Made by a program: the position numbers and the translations under genes. A stretch of DNA of 64,000 bases from Zwartia hollandica (GTDB lineage: Bacteria; Pseudomonadota; Gammaproteobacteria; Burkholderiales; Burkholderiaceae_B): the NCBI RefSeq assembly GCF_019923725.1, contig NZ_JAHXRI010000001.1, positions 358,844 to 422,843 on the forward strand, given 5' to 3'. Each line of letters starts with the position of its first letter. Position 1 is the first letter of the stretch. The notes beneath the pieces are model-generated. The model was not told the DNA's origin, ran no database searches, and worked only from the letters and a program-made list of their open reading frames with translations. This document shows, in pieces, positions 9,237 to 18,388 of the stretch.

Positions 9237-9292
9237 GACTTGTTCCCCTTTTTTTTAAGAATTCTCAATAAAGGAATGTTAGCGCATCACGC

Positions 9293-9320
9293 AAAAAAAA
9301 TGCCGGCGCGAAGCCGGCAT
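9293..9320 (-). terminator. Intrinsic terminator of sodB
   Basis: A perfect 8-base stem, ATGCCGGC (9300-9307) and GCCGGCAT (9313-9320), with a five-base loop. On the minus strand it is followed by eight T (complement of the A run at 9293-9300). It lies about 20 bases after the sodB stop. Confidence 0.92.
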
Positions 9321-9338
9321 CTACGCTGCAGAGAATGC

Positions 9339-9917
9339 TTAACCGAAATTCTTAGCGGCGAACGACCAATTCGCAAGACTCCAGAAGCTCTCGAGATACT
9401 TTGGGCGTGCATTACGAAAATCGATGTAGTAGGCGTGCTCCCAAACATCACAGGTCAACAAAGGCACGTCAGCTGTCGTCAATGGCGTAGCGGCGTTACT
9501 GGTGTTCACGATGTCCACTGAGCCATCGGGCTTCTTAACCAACCATGTCCAACCAGAGCCAAAATTGCCTGCGGCCGACTTATTGAACGCTTCTTTAAAG
9601 GCAGCAACACTGCCCCATTTCGCTTTGATCGCATCAGCAAGCTTGCCTGTCGGCTCTCCGCCGGCATTCGGTGCCATGCTGTTCCAGTAGAACGTATGGT
9701 TCCAGACCTGCGCTGCGTTGTTAAACACGCCGCCTGTCGATTTTTTGACGATTTCCTCAAGTGAAGCCGACTCGAACTCTGTGCCGGGAATCAGGTTATT
9801 GAGGTTGGTGACATAAGTCTGATGATGTTTGCCATAGTGGAATTCGAGCGTTTCTTTCGAAATGATCGGTGCCAAGGCATCCATGGCATAGGGCAAAGCT
9901 GGAAGTGTGTGGGCCAT
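9339..9917 (-). CDS. sodB: Superoxide dismutase, iron type
   Basis: A 192-residue cytoplasmic superoxide dismutase. Metal ligands His27 (EFHYGKHH), His74 (WNHTFYW), Asp157 and His161 ([10 protein letters not shown]) are all present. The Gln at residue 70 in NNAAQVWNH and the [12 protein letters not shown] segment are typical of the Fe-specific group. The ATG at 9917 is chosen because family proteins begin MxHxLPxLPY and a Shine-Dalgarno AGAGGA lies nine to ten bases upstream; the frame is open 25 codons further but without homology. A TACAAT -10-like box (minus strand, 9964-9969) sits about 50 bases upstream of the start. Confidence 0.96.
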   Translation of the reverse strand: MAHTLPALPYAMDALAPIISKETLEFHYGKHHQTYVTNLNNLIPGTEFESASLEEIVKKSTGGVFNNAAQVWNHTFYWNSMAPNAGGEPTGKLADAIKAKWGSVAAFKEAFNKSAAGNFGSGWTWLVKKPDGSVDIVNTSNAATPLTTADVPLLTCDVWEHAYYIDFRNARPKYLESFWSLANWSFAAKNFG

Positions 9918-10031
9918 TGCTGCAAATCCTCTTGAATGAAGGTAAAACAAACACGCTATGCCTATTGTATCGAACACCACCTGAAGCGGCACACATCCCT
10001 TAATACGCTAGGGGTTAAGCTTAGGACTCCC

Positions 10032-11393
10032 TTACGACGGTGTCTTTCGGATATGTTCGACTTGCACGGTTACACCCCCTTCCGAAAGGGTGACGTCTAG
10101 CTGATTGCCAACCGTTAGGCTGTTAGCTTGCCGAACAATACCGCCCTGGGCCGTGCGCACGATTGCGTAACCGCGTGCCAAGGTGTGCGAAGGGCTTAGT
10201 GCGCGCAATTGGGCTTGTACAGCCCCAAGCCTGGCTCCTTTGTCCATCCGCAAGCGTTGCTGCGCCGCAACAAGCCCGCGCGCAGCGCGCTCCAGCCGAG
10301 CCTGCCGCAATGTCAAATCTGGCAACTGCACCTGCAGACGATCTTGAACTCGACTAGCCAATGACTGTCTGCGCTGCGCCGACTGTTGCCAAGCTGTCTG
10401 TAAACGAAACTTTAGCCCGCTTAGTCTTTCGGACTGATGAACCAAACGCTCGCCGGGCGACACCACCGCAGCGCTGGCGCGGTCTAGCCTCTGCGCTAGC
10501 CGCTCAAGCTTACGTTGCATCTCTCGCTTGAGCTGCTCAGCGAAACCCTGCACCTCGGACAAGAGCTCAGCGCGCGTCATGCATACTAGCTCTGCCGCAG
10601 CCGTCGGGGTCGGCGCCCGCACATCCGCCACAAAATCTGCAATGGTGAAGTCCGTTTCGTGTCCGACCCCTGCAACAACGGGTAACAAGCTCGAGGCAAT
10701 ATCACGCGCTAGCCCCTCATCATTAAAGCTCCATAGATCCTCGATACTGCCGCCCCCGCGAACTAACAAAACAACATCGACTTCGCGACGCTCATTGGCT
10801 TGTGCGAGCGCTTGGCGCAATTGCAACGCGGCCTCGGCACCTTGCACAGCAGCCGGATAAATCACCACCGATAAGTGCGGCGCGCGGCGCGCCAAGGCCG
10901 TTAGCACATCACGTAACGCCGCCGCAGCCAAGGAAGTAACAATTCCGACTGACCGCGGGTAGAGAGGCAGACTGCGCTTTTGCCCAGGGTCAAACAAGCC
11001 CTCGGCTTCGAGCTTAGCTTTGAGCGCAACAAACGCCTCGAACAGCGAACCCAGACCTGCCCGACGCATCTGCTCAACCTGGATCTGATATTCACCGCGG
11101 GCCTCATAGAGCGTGACACGGCCCCGAATTTCGACCGAATCGCCTGACCTAGGCGAAAAACCCACCGCGGAGGCACGCCCCCTAAACATCACTGCACGGA
11201 CAGAGGCAGCGTCGTCCTTAAGCGTGAAGTACCAATGCCCCGAAGCGGCAGGCGTAAAGTTGGAAATCTCGCCGCGCACCCAACTCACATCAAAGCTTTG
11301 CTCAAGCAAACGCGAAACAGCGCGATTTAACTCGCTAACTGACAAAATATCCCGCGTCTGGCTTGAGTTTTCGGTCAATAATTCTTTATTCAT
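10032..11393 (-). CDS. xseA: Exodeoxyribonuclease VII large subunit
   Basis: A 453-residue protein: an N-terminal OB-fold (about residues 17-115, containing VSWVRGEISNF and ASGHWYFTLKD) and a catalytic domain (about 120-300) with the signatures LVRGGGSIEDLWSFNDE and VGHETDFTIADFVADVRAPTPTAAAE in part. A long coiled-coil region follows (about 280-400), with a C-terminal segment SHTLARGYAIVR. Exonuclease VII degrades single-stranded DNA from both ends together with XseB, which is not in this window. The ATG at 11393 (MNKELL) is preferred; the frame is open 15 codons more. It is divergent from exbB across a 268-base AT-rich gap. Confidence 0.93.
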   Translation of the reverse strand: MNKELLTENSSQTRDILSVSELNRAVSRLLEQSFDVSWVRGEISNFTPAASGHWYFTLKDDAASVRAVMFRGRASAVGFSPRSGDSVEIRGRVTLYEARGEYQIQVEQMRRAGLGSLFEAFVALKAKLEAEGLFDPGQKRSLPLYPRSVGIVTSLAAAALRDVLTALARRAPHLSVVIYPAAVQGAEAALQLRQALAQANERREVDVVLLVRGGGSIEDLWSFNDEGLARDIASSLLPVVAGVGHETDFTIADFVADVRAPTPTAAAELVCMTRAELLSEVQGFAEQLKREMQRKLERLAQRLDRASAAVVSPGERLVHQSERLSGLKFRLQTAWQQSAQRRQSLASRVQDRLQVQLPDLTLRQARLERAARGLVAAQQRLRMDKGARLGAVQAQLRALSPSHTLARGYAIVRTAQGGIVRQANSLTVGNQLDVTLSEGGVTVQVEHIRKTPS

Positions 11394-11478
11394 GAGGCTC
11401 TGCGAGGCATATATGTCCACAAACGCAATAAAATCCAATTAAGTCATTGTGACATAATAAAATCTAGCCACATGTACT

Positions 11479-11524
11479 AAACTCAATTACAATTTCTCTA
11501 TAAGCATTTGAATTAATTGAGTTT
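11479..11524. promoter_or_regulatory. Large inverted repeat in the xseA-exbB intergenic region
   Basis: Perfect 11-base arms AAACTCAATTA (11479-11489) and TAATTGAGTTT (11514-11524) are separated by 24 bases in an AT-rich region between two divergent genes. No T run follows in either direction, so a terminator is unlikely; an operator or cruciform-prone site is more plausible. No known binding consensus is recognised. Confidence 0.4.
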
Positions 11525-11610
11525 ATTAGTATTGCCCTCAAGATTGCTCATTTTTTGATCAACGAAGGGAAAGCCATTGTTTTCCGTAACTTCCAAAGAT
11601 ACGCACATAA

Positions 11611-11633
11611 TTATCCACAACTTCTGTGGATAG
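11611..11633. promoter_or_regulatory. Pair of inverted DnaA-box-like sites upstream of exbB
   Basis: TTATCCACA (11611-11619) is a perfect DnaA box. Five bases on, TGTGGATAG (11625-11633) is the same box inverted with one mismatch. They lie 29 bases upstream of the exbB start. The pair may bind DnaA and influence exbB/xseA expression, or may be chance in an AT-rich gap. No replication-origin genes (dnaA, dnaN, gyrB, parA, parB) are near. Confidence 0.4.
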
Positions 11634-11661
11634 ATTTATCACCCCTGCCATGAGGTAAGTT

Positions 11662-12255
11662 TTGCATTCAATCGTTATCCAGGCTGGCTGGCCTATTTGG
11701 CTCTTAATTTTAGTGTCTATCGCAGGAATGGCGATTGTGATCGAGCGTTCGCTTAGCCTCCAAAGTCGCAGAATCGCACCGCCAGAGCTCACCACTCAAG
11801 TACTTCAAATGGTCCGTGCTCAGGCCGACAACCCAGAGGCGATCGAAAAACTTCGTAAATCCTCACCGCTGGGCCAGGTGCTTGCCGTCATACTCACCCA
11901 TCGTGCTCTACCGCCTAACGAACTGCGCCTTGTGGTTGAAGATGCAGGACGAGATGTCGCGTTTCAGCTCGAGCGCTATCTCGCCGCCTTGGCGACGGTC
12001 GCAACCATTGCGCCTCTGATGGGTTTATTTGGGACGGTTGTAGGCATGATTGAAATTTTCGCCGCGTACCGTCCCGATGGTTCAGACCCTACGGAGCTCG
12101 CGCGAGGCATTTCGATTGCGCTTTACAACACCGGCTTCGGCATTCTGATCGCCATCCCTGCCGTGATTGCGCATAGGCACTTTAAAACGCGTGTCCAAGG
12201 GCTGTTGATACAGCTGGAGCAGGCCGCTCGCCAAGTGGCTGCAAACCTTCGCTAA
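11662..12255 (+). CDS. exbB: ExbB/TolQ/MotA-family proton-channel protein
   Basis: A 197-residue inner-membrane protein with a first helix at about residues 6-24 (WPIWLLILVSIAGMAIVIE), a cytoplasmic loop, and two further helices around 105-130 (ATVATIAPLMGLFGTVVGM) and 150-170 (SIALYNTGFGILIAIPAVI). With ExbD it makes the proton-driven motor that energises TonB-type or Tol-type partners. The start is a TTG, supported by GAGG eight bases upstream. It leads the exbB-exbD-lpxK-Trm112-kdsB-adk run common in Burkholderiales; no tonB, tolA or tolB is present, so the energised partner is unknown. Confidence 0.88.
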   Translation: MHSIVIQAGWPIWLLILVSIAGMAIVIERSLSLQSRRIAPPELTTQVLQMVRAQADNPEAIEKLRKSSPLGQVLAVILTHRALPPNELRLVVEDAGRDVAFQLERYLAALATVATIAPLMGLFGTVVGMIEIFAAYRPDGSDPTELARGISIALYNTGFGILIAIPAVIAHRHFKTRVQGLLIQLEQAARQVAANLR

Positions 12256-12267
12256 GACTCAATAACC

Positions 12268-12672
12268 ATGAACTTTCGTCATGCCAACCAGAGCGATGAT
12301 GGTCCAGACATCAACCTGATTCCACTGATCGATGTGCTGTTGGTCATGCTGATTTTTTTGGCCGCCACCACTACATTTACTCGCCAACAAGCGATCAAAA
12401 TCAACTTACCGCAAGCGAATGCTGAGGCAAGCGATGCCGCGCCCATCGAGCTTGCCATCTCCCAAGATGGACGCTTTGCAGTTGCTGGCAAACTCGTCGC
12501 AAGCAACGAACTCGTCCTCACACTTAAGGCCGCTGGACAGCGGACAGATCAGTCGGTCGTACTCATCCGCGCCGACAGCCTTGCCGCCCATCAATTCGTT
12601 GTATTCGCGATGCAGGCCGCGCGCGAAGCTGGGATAGGACGGGTGCACTTCGCGACCCAGGCGCGCGATTGA
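12268..12672 (+). CDS. exbD: ExbD/TolR-family motor protein
   Basis: A 134-residue protein with a short cytoplasmic N terminus ending in DINLIPLIDVLLVMLIFLAA (about residues 13-32), the conserved proton-carrying Asp being in LIDVLL. A periplasmic domain follows (about 45-134). It forms the stator/rotor complex with ExbB. It starts 12 bases after exbB; its stop codon TGA overlaps the TTG start of lpxK, so the three genes are probably translated in sequence from one message. Confidence 0.88.
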   Translation: MNFRHANQSDDGPDINLIPLIDVLLVMLIFLAATTTFTRQQAIKINLPQANAEASDAAPIELAISQDGRFAVAGKLVASNELVLTLKAAGQRTDQSVVLIRADSLAAHQFVVFAMQAAREAGIGRVHFATQARD

Positions 12673-13733
12673 AAGCGCCCAGCCCCGGGCCTCGTCTAGT
12701 AGGCTGGTTACACCAACAATGGCAACATAAAGGTTTATGGGCCTGGCTAACTTCGCCATTCTCTTTGTTGGCCTTCATTGTGTTGTCGTTGCGTCGAGTA
12801 CTGTTACGCTCGATCGCCGAGTGCACAACGAGGGCTCCCGTTCCTCTCATCGTCGTGGGCAACCTCTACATCGGGGGTACGGGCAAAACGCCGATCGTTA
12901 TCGCGATTCTTGAAGAACTTCGCGCCAAAGGGTGGCGGCCAGGCGTAATTAGCCGAGGCTACGGGGTCAGAGCAGGCTCTGAGGCCCGAACGGGCTCCGG
13001 CGCCCTTGACCCTTCGCATTTTGGGGACGAACCCGCACTGATCGCACAAGAGTCTGGTGCACCAATCTCTGTACACCCGAATCGTCGCCTTGCTTGGCAA
13101 GCGTTAATGCAGGCTTATCCACAGACAGATGTGATTGTGTCTGATGACGGTCTACAACACGCCACCCTGATGCGTGACATCGAACTGCTCGTACAAGATG
13201 TGCGTGGGGTTGGCAATGGTTGGTTATTGCCTGCAGGGCCTCTACGCGACCCGCCCTCGCGTTTACGCACGGTCGATGCACTCATCACTCGGTTGACTGA
13301 AACCCAGATCGCCCCCCCCAGCTTGAACCTTGCGCCCAAGGAGCTCGTCGCCCGCATGCGCATATCGGGATTTCAACAAATGCAAAGCGGGCAGCGACTC
13401 GACCCCAGTCAGTTCTTACAGTTTTGTAAAAACAAGTCGCTGGCCGCTTTCGCTGGAATCGGAGCGCCAGAGCGTTTTTTTGCGGATCTGCGCGCGCTAG
13501 GCTTGCAGGTTCCACTAACCACAGCGCTTCCCGATCACTGCGCCTTCAACGCCAACACACTTGACGCGCCCGAGGCTGATCTCGTACTGATCACCTCCAA
13601 GGATGCCATCAAGTGCAACCTTTTACTAGACAGCAAAATCTGGGTCGCACAGACGCACAGTACATTTTCAGATCCAAGCTTCGCTGACTGGTTGCACGAG
13701 CGGCTGCGCCGAATACAGACAGCCTTACGCTGA
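12669..13733 (+). CDS. lpxK: Tetraacyldisaccharide 4'-kinase (lipid A biosynthesis)
   Basis: A 354-residue membrane-associated kinase that phosphorylates the 4' position of the lipid A disaccharide precursor. An N-terminal amphipathic/hydrophobic helix (about residues 26-42) precedes a P-loop VVGNLYIGGTGKTP (about 60-73), the DDGLQH motif (about 160) and LLPAGPLRDPPSRL (about 185). A VLITSKDAIKC segment lies near the C terminus. The length is typical. The start is a TTG overlapping the exbD stop (TTGA), in the frame that gives a full-length match. lpxK beside kdsB links this operon to lipopolysaccharide synthesis. Confidence 0.93.
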   Translation: MKAPSPGPRLVGWLHQQWQHKGLWAWLTSPFSLLAFIVLSLRRVLLRSIAECTTRAPVPLIVVGNLYIGGTGKTPIVIAILEELRAKGWRPGVISRGYGVRAGSEARTGSGALDPSHFGDEPALIAQESGAPISVHPNRRLAWQALMQAYPQTDVIVSDDGLQHATLMRDIELLVQDVRGVGNGWLLPAGPLRDPPSRLRTVDALITRLTETQIAPPSLNLAPKELVARMRISGFQQMQSGQRLDPSQFLQFCKNKSLAAFAGIGAPERFFADLRALGLQVPLTTALPDHCAFNANTLDAPEADLVLITSKDAIKCNLLLDSKIWVAQTHSTFSDPSFADWLHERLRRIQTALR

Positions 13734-13750
13734 GTGATTACAATACCGTT

Positions 13751-13939
13751 ATGCAAACCCGTCTACTCGATCTCTTAGTCTGCCCCCTGTGCAAAGGGCG
13801 CCTCTATGCAAATTCCGATCATACAGAGCTAGTCTGCCGAGTCGATCGCCTTGCGTTCCCAGTGCGTGATGGCGTGCCAGTGATGTTAGAGGGCCAAGCA
13901 CGCGTTCTTTCAGCACAAGAACCCGAATTTCCAGCCTAA
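13751..13939 (+). CDS. Trm112/YcaR-family small protein
   Basis: A 62-residue protein beginning TRLLDLLVCPLCKGRLYAN, with a single CPLC pair and a later single Cys (residue 31), typical of the bacterial YcaR/Trm112 family. The second zinc Cys pair of eukaryotic Trm112 is absent, as in many bacterial members. Function in bacteria is unclear; the gene is conserved between lpxK and kdsB in proteobacteria, as here. Confidence 0.92.
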   Translation: MQTRLLDLLVCPLCKGRLYANSDHTELVCRVDRLAFPVRDGVPVMLEGQARVLSAQEPEFPA

Positions 13940-13957
13940 ACGAACGGGTCAATCTTC

Positions 13958-14737
13958 ATGCACCCGTTTACGGTCCTCATTCCCGCCAGGCACGCCTCGA
14001 CCAGACTTCCTGGAAAAATGCTGGCAGACGTTGGGGGCAAACCGATGGTCATTCGAGTTGCTGAACAAGCGTCTCAATCTCGCGCCTCGAATGTCGTTGT
14101 CGCCACGGATCATCCCGACATTGCAAACGCTTGTCTGACCTTTGGGGTGAAATGCCTCATGACGCTAGAGACTCACCCTTCCGGTACAGATCGCCTTGCA
14201 GAAGCGGCAAGGCTTCTCTCACTTGCCGATGATGCCATCGTTGTCAATGTGCAGGGCGATGAGCCACTCATTGACCCAGCCCTGATTAATCAAGTAGCCG
14301 ACCTCCTTGCGAGCGACAGCGCAGCGGCCATCGCAACGTGCGCTGCACCCATCGTCGATGCAGAGTCCTTGTTTAATCCAAATATTGTTAAGGTAGTGTG
14401 CGACCGTCAGGGTCGCGCCCTGTATTTTTCCCGGGCTCCTATACCGTGGCATCGAGATGCGCTGGCAAAAGGTGAAAGGGTGTTGGCTCCAGGCCTTCCT
14501 GCCAGGCATCACATCGGGCTCTATGCCTTGCGCGTCAGTTTTCTGAAAGTATTTCCCACTCTGCCTCCCGGAACGCTTGAGCAAATCGAGTCCCTTGAGC
14601 AGTTACGCGCGATGGAGCACGGATATTCGATTGCGGTTTTACCGCTCAATAGCCACCCCGGCGCTGGCGTGGACACATCAGCGGATCTTGAGCGCGTCAG
14701 AGAAACCATCCTGCAGCGCACCAAGCCCTCAGGGTAA
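13958..14737 (+). CDS. kdsB: 3-deoxy-manno-octulosonate cytidylyltransferase (CMP-Kdo synthase)
   Basis: A 259-residue cytoplasmic enzyme that activates Kdo with CTP to CMP-Kdo for lipopolysaccharide inner-core synthesis. Motifs: [14 protein letters not shown] (residues 8-21) for CTP binding, ATDHPDIA (about 50), [10 protein letters not shown] (about 94-103) with the metal-binding Asp, and [10 protein letters not shown] (about 155). It follows the Trm112 gene by 18 bases in the usual order. Length is normal. Confidence 0.96.
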   Translation: MHPFTVLIPARHASTRLPGKMLADVGGKPMVIRVAEQASQSRASNVVVATDHPDIANACLTFGVKCLMTLETHPSGTDRLAEAARLLSLADDAIVVNVQGDEPLIDPALINQVADLLASDSAAAIATCAAPIVDAESLFNPNIVKVVCDRQGRALYFSRAPIPWHRDALAKGERVLAPGLPARHHIGLYALRVSFLKVFPTLPPGTLEQIESLEQLRAMEHGYSIAVLPLNSHPGAGVDTSADLERVRETILQRTKPSG

Positions 14738-14782
14738 GCGCTTAGAGCCTCCCTCTGCACCCCCTGCTGCAATGCGGCATAA

Positions 14783-15472
<690 letters not shown>

Positions 15473-15513
15473 AGCGCGCATTAATCCCCTATTTCAAAGC
15501 ACTCACAGAATCC

Positions 15514-16272
15514 ATGGAAATCAAAGATAAAGTCTTCATCGTCACCGGTGGCGCATCAGGCCTAGGCGCTGGCACAGCCAAAATGCTGTCGCAACACGGC
15601 GCGCGAGTGCTGTTGGCCGATGTACAAGACGAGGCCGGCCAAGCCCTCGCCACGGAGCTAGGACAACGGTATATACACTGTGACGTCACGCAAGAAAAAG
15701 ACGCCCAAGCCGCTGTCGCTACAGCTCTCGAGCTCGGCAAACTATTTGGACTCGTAAACTGCGCGGGTATTGCACCAGCAGCGAGAACAGTCGGAAAAAA
15801 TGGCGCCCACCCGCTTGATATGTTTCAGAAAGTAATTAGTATCAACCTGATCGGCAGCTTCAACATGATTCGCGTAGCGAGCGAAGCAATGAGTAAAAAC
15901 GACCCAGAATCAACCGGTGAACGTGGCGTGCTGATCAACACGGCCTCGGTCGCCGCTTATGACGGCCAAATTGGGCAAGCGGCTTACTCCGCTTCAAAAG
16001 CGGGCGTGGTCGGGATGACCCTGCCCATTGCGCGCGACTTAGCACCCTCGGGCATTCGGTGCTGCACGATTGCACCAGGTATTTTTGGTACGCCCATGAT
16101 CTTCGGCATGCCACAGGCCGTCCAGGATTCATTGGCTGCCAGCATCCCCTTCCCCTCACGACTCGGGCGCCCCGATGACTACGCCAAGCTTGTCCACCAG
16201 ATCGTGACCAACGAGATGCTTAACGGCGAAACGATTCGTCTCGATGGTGCGATCCGCCTCGCTCCGAAATGA
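15514..16272 (+). CDS. Short-chain dehydrogenase, 3-hydroxyacyl-CoA dehydrogenase type 2-like
   Basis: A 252-residue classical SDR: NAD-binding TGGASGLG (residues 11-18), acidic Asp36 after the second strand (prefers NAD), NCAGIAP (82-88), catalytic Ser145, Tyr158 and Lys162 (YSASK). The PGIFGTPM and FPSRLGRPDDYAKLV segments resemble the HSD10/FabG-like 3-hydroxyacyl-CoA dehydrogenases of short branched or straight acyl chains. Its stop overlaps the murJ start (ATGA). It is an unexpected guest between adk and murJ; a catabolic beta-oxidation role is inferred from family only. Confidence 0.88.
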   Translation: MEIKDKVFIVTGGASGLGAGTAKMLSQHGARVLLADVQDEAGQALATELGQRYIHCDVTQEKDAQAAVATALELGKLFGLVNCAGIAPAARTVGKNGAHPLDMFQKVISINLIGSFNMIRVASEAMSKNDPESTGERGVLINTASVAAYDGQIGQAAYSASKAGVVGMTLPIARDLAPSGIRCCTIAPGIFGTPMIFGMPQAVQDSLAASIPFPSRLGRPDDYAKLVHQIVTNEMLNGETIRLDGAIRLAPK

Positions 16273-17831
16273 ACCTGCTGCGCGCTGCCGCGACCGTCAG
16301 CAGCTTTACGCTGCTTTCTCGGATCACCGGCTTGGCGCGCGACATCATCATTGCGCGCACCTTCGGCGCAGGTGCACTGACCGACGCGTTTTGGGTAGCG
16401 TTTCGTATTCCCAATTTGTTGCGACGCTTATTTGCTGAAGGTGCTTTTGCACAGGCCTTCGTACCAATCCTCGGGCAAGTGCGGACCGAACATTCTGAGC
16501 AACCGGAGGCCATTCAGGTTCTACTCGATCGAGTCGCAGTCACTTTATTCGTTGCCTTATTTGTCATCACGCTGATCGGCGTCATAGGCGCGCCCTGGGT
16601 TGTCATGGCCATGGCCAGTGGACTGACAAGCCCTGCACGGGCTGCCGAGTTCGATGCCGCAGTCTGGATGACGCGGTTAATGTTCCCCTACATCATCTGC
16701 ATGTCGCTCGTGGCCTTCGCCTCGGGGGTACTCAATACTTGGCGTAAATTTGCCATCCCCGCCTTTACGCCCGTGCTTTTAAACCTCTCTGTGATCGGCA
16801 GTAGTTTTTTACTTGCGGGCCGTCTGGAACAACCCATCTACGCGCTTGCAATTGGCGTGATGGTCGGAGGCATTGCTCAGTTCACCATGCAATGGTGGGC
16901 CTTATCGCACATGAAGCTCAGACCACGCTTGCTCACTCCGATCGGTCCGGCGCTCAAAGACCCGACGGTTCGGCGAATCATGCGCCAGATGCTGCCCGCC
17001 ACCCTTGGTGTATCGGTTGCACAGATTTCATTACTCATCAATACCAATATCGCGACCTGGCTGACACCCGGTAGCGTCACCTGGCTTTCCTTTGCGGACA
17101 GATTGATGGAGTTTCCCACAGCCTTGATTGGTGTGGCACTCGGAACCGTCTTATTGCCGAGCCTAAGCAAGGCCAATGCCGATCCGGACAAGACACAGTA
17201 CAGTCAGCTTCTAGACTGGGGGCTACGCTTGGTTCTTGTACTAGGTTTGCCCGCAGCCCTATGCATGATACTGATGGCCGATGCGATGGTTGCTACCCTG
17301 TTCCACTATGGTGCTTTTACCGGGGCGGATGTGATGCAAACGCGTACCGCTGTCATGGCCTATTCGGCCGGACTCATTGGCCTGTTAGCGGTAAAGATTC
17401 TGGCTCCAGGCTTTTACGGAAAGCAAGACATCCGAACACCGGTCAAAATTGCGGTGGCGGTTTTATTGTGTACACAACTCTTTAACCTGGCATTGGTGCC
17501 TTGGCTAGCGCATGCTGGCTTGGCGCTCGCGATTGGCCTAGGCGCTTGCCTCAATGCCCTGGCGCTATATGTCGGGTTACGTCGCCAGGGCATCTACCAA
17601 CCCGGCGCTGGATGGACCCTATTTATAGCTAAACAATGCTTTGCGCTTCTTTGTATGGCCGTGCCACTTTGGCTTGCCTCCCAACATATCGATTGGCTTG
17701 CACTTCAGGGCACTCCCTTTTTGCGAATTGCGTTGCTGGCGGCCGTATTAGGGGTGAGCGTGTTCGTCTATCTGCTTGGGCTCGCCCTCGTTGGCATACG
17801 GCCCCGCCACTTCCGTCGCGCCCCCCGTTGA
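16269..17831 (+). CDS. murJ: MurJ, lipid II flippase
   Basis: A 520-residue polytopic membrane protein of the MOP exporter superfamily with about 14 helices. It starts LLRAAATVSSFTLLSRITGLARD and contains the family patterns DAFWVAFRIPNLLRRLFAEGAF (in part) and LINTNIATWL. MurJ flips lipid II to the outer face of the inner membrane for peptidoglycan synthesis. The length is typical. Translation is coupled to the upstream SDR by a 4-base overlap. rpsT follows with its own promoter. Confidence 0.95.
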   Translation: MNLLRAAATVSSFTLLSRITGLARDIIIARTFGAGALTDAFWVAFRIPNLLRRLFAEGAFAQAFVPILGQVRTEHSEQPEAIQVLLDRVAVTLFVALFVITLIGVIGAPWVVMAMASGLTSPARAAEFDAAVWMTRLMFPYIICMSLVAFASGVLNTWRKFAIPAFTPVLLNLSVIGSSFLLAGRLEQPIYALAIGVMVGGIAQFTMQWWALSHMKLRPRLLTPIGPALKDPTVRRIMRQMLPATLGVSVAQISLLINTNIATWLTPGSVTWLSFADRLMEFPTALIGVALGTVLLPSLSKANADPDKTQYSQLLDWGLRLVLVLGLPAALCMILMADAMVATLFHYGAFTGADVMQTRTAVMAYSAGLIGLLAVKILAPGFYGKQDIRTPVKIAVAVLLCTQLFNLALVPWLAHAGLALAIGLGACLNALALYVGLRRQGIYQPGAGWTLFIAKQCFALLCMAVPLWLASQHIDWLALQGTPFLRIALLAAVLGVSVFVYLLGLALVGIRPRHFRRAPR

Positions 17832-17880
17832 CTCCCCAATGTTTACATCGACTTATCTAGCAAACAAACCAAAAATTGAT

Positions 17881-17909
17881 TTGGCATTTCATGCACTTAG
17901 TGCTAATAT
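17881..17909 (+). promoter_or_regulatory. Sigma-70-type promoter of rpsT
   Basis: TTGGCA (17881-17886), a 17-base spacer and TAATAT (17904-17909) preceded by TGC, an extended -10. It lies about 60 bases upstream of the rpsT start, consistent with separate transcription from murJ. Confidence 0.7.
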
Positions 17910-17967
17910 TATTGGCTTAGACTTTTCTACGCTGTTTTTCACCGTAACTTAATAAGACAGACAATTC

Positions 17968-18231
17968 ATGGCAAATACCGCCCAAGCCCGCAAACGTGCA
18001 CGCCAATCGGTCGTTCGCAACCAGCACAACTCGAGCCTGCGCTCCATGTTGCGTACCGCTATCAAGCGCGTTCGCACTGCGATCGAATCTGGCGACAAGG
18101 CTGCTGCCTCTGCCGTATTGCAAAAAGCAACTAGCGTGATCGATAGCGTGGCTGACAAGAACATCATCCACAAAAACAAAGCTGCTCGCCACAAGAGCCG
18201 TTTGTCCGCTGCGATTAAGTCGCTAGCCTAA
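17968..18231 (+). CDS. rpsT: 30S ribosomal protein S20
   Basis: An 87-residue, highly basic, helical protein starting [20 protein letters not shown], the hallmark of S20, and ending with a [17 protein letters not shown] tail. S20 binds the 5' and 3' minor domains of 16S rRNA early in 30S assembly. It is a single-gene transcription unit with its own promoter upstream and a terminator 80 bases downstream. Confidence 0.98.
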   Translation: MANTAQARKRARQSVVRNQHNSSLRSMLRTAIKRVRTAIESGDKAAASAVLQKATSVIDSVADKNIIHKNKAARHKSRLSAAIKSLA

Positions 18232-18311
18232 GCTCGACAGGCCGCGCAACGCGTGGCAACATAGTTCTGTAGATCCCAAGCGCTTACGTACTTGGGGCAT
18301 CTAAGCAGTCA

Positions 18312-18342
18312 AGCAGCCCTTCTGGGCTGTTTTGTTTTTTTG
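18312..18342 (+). terminator. Intrinsic terminator of rpsT
   Basis: Stem CAGCCC (18314-18319) and GGGCTG (18324-18329) with a TTCT loop, extendable by A-T pairs, followed by TTTTGTTTTTTT. It lies between rpsT and the downstream dehydrogenase. Confidence 0.9.
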
Positions 18343-18388
18343 TCGCGACATAGCCTTGTTCATTGCCTAGTTATCTCAACTCGACTGG

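Noticed and set aside
11394..11661. Possible replication origin
   Set aside because: DnaA-box-like sites and AT richness are suggestive, but there is no iteron array and no dnaA, dnaN, gyrB, parA or parB gene near.
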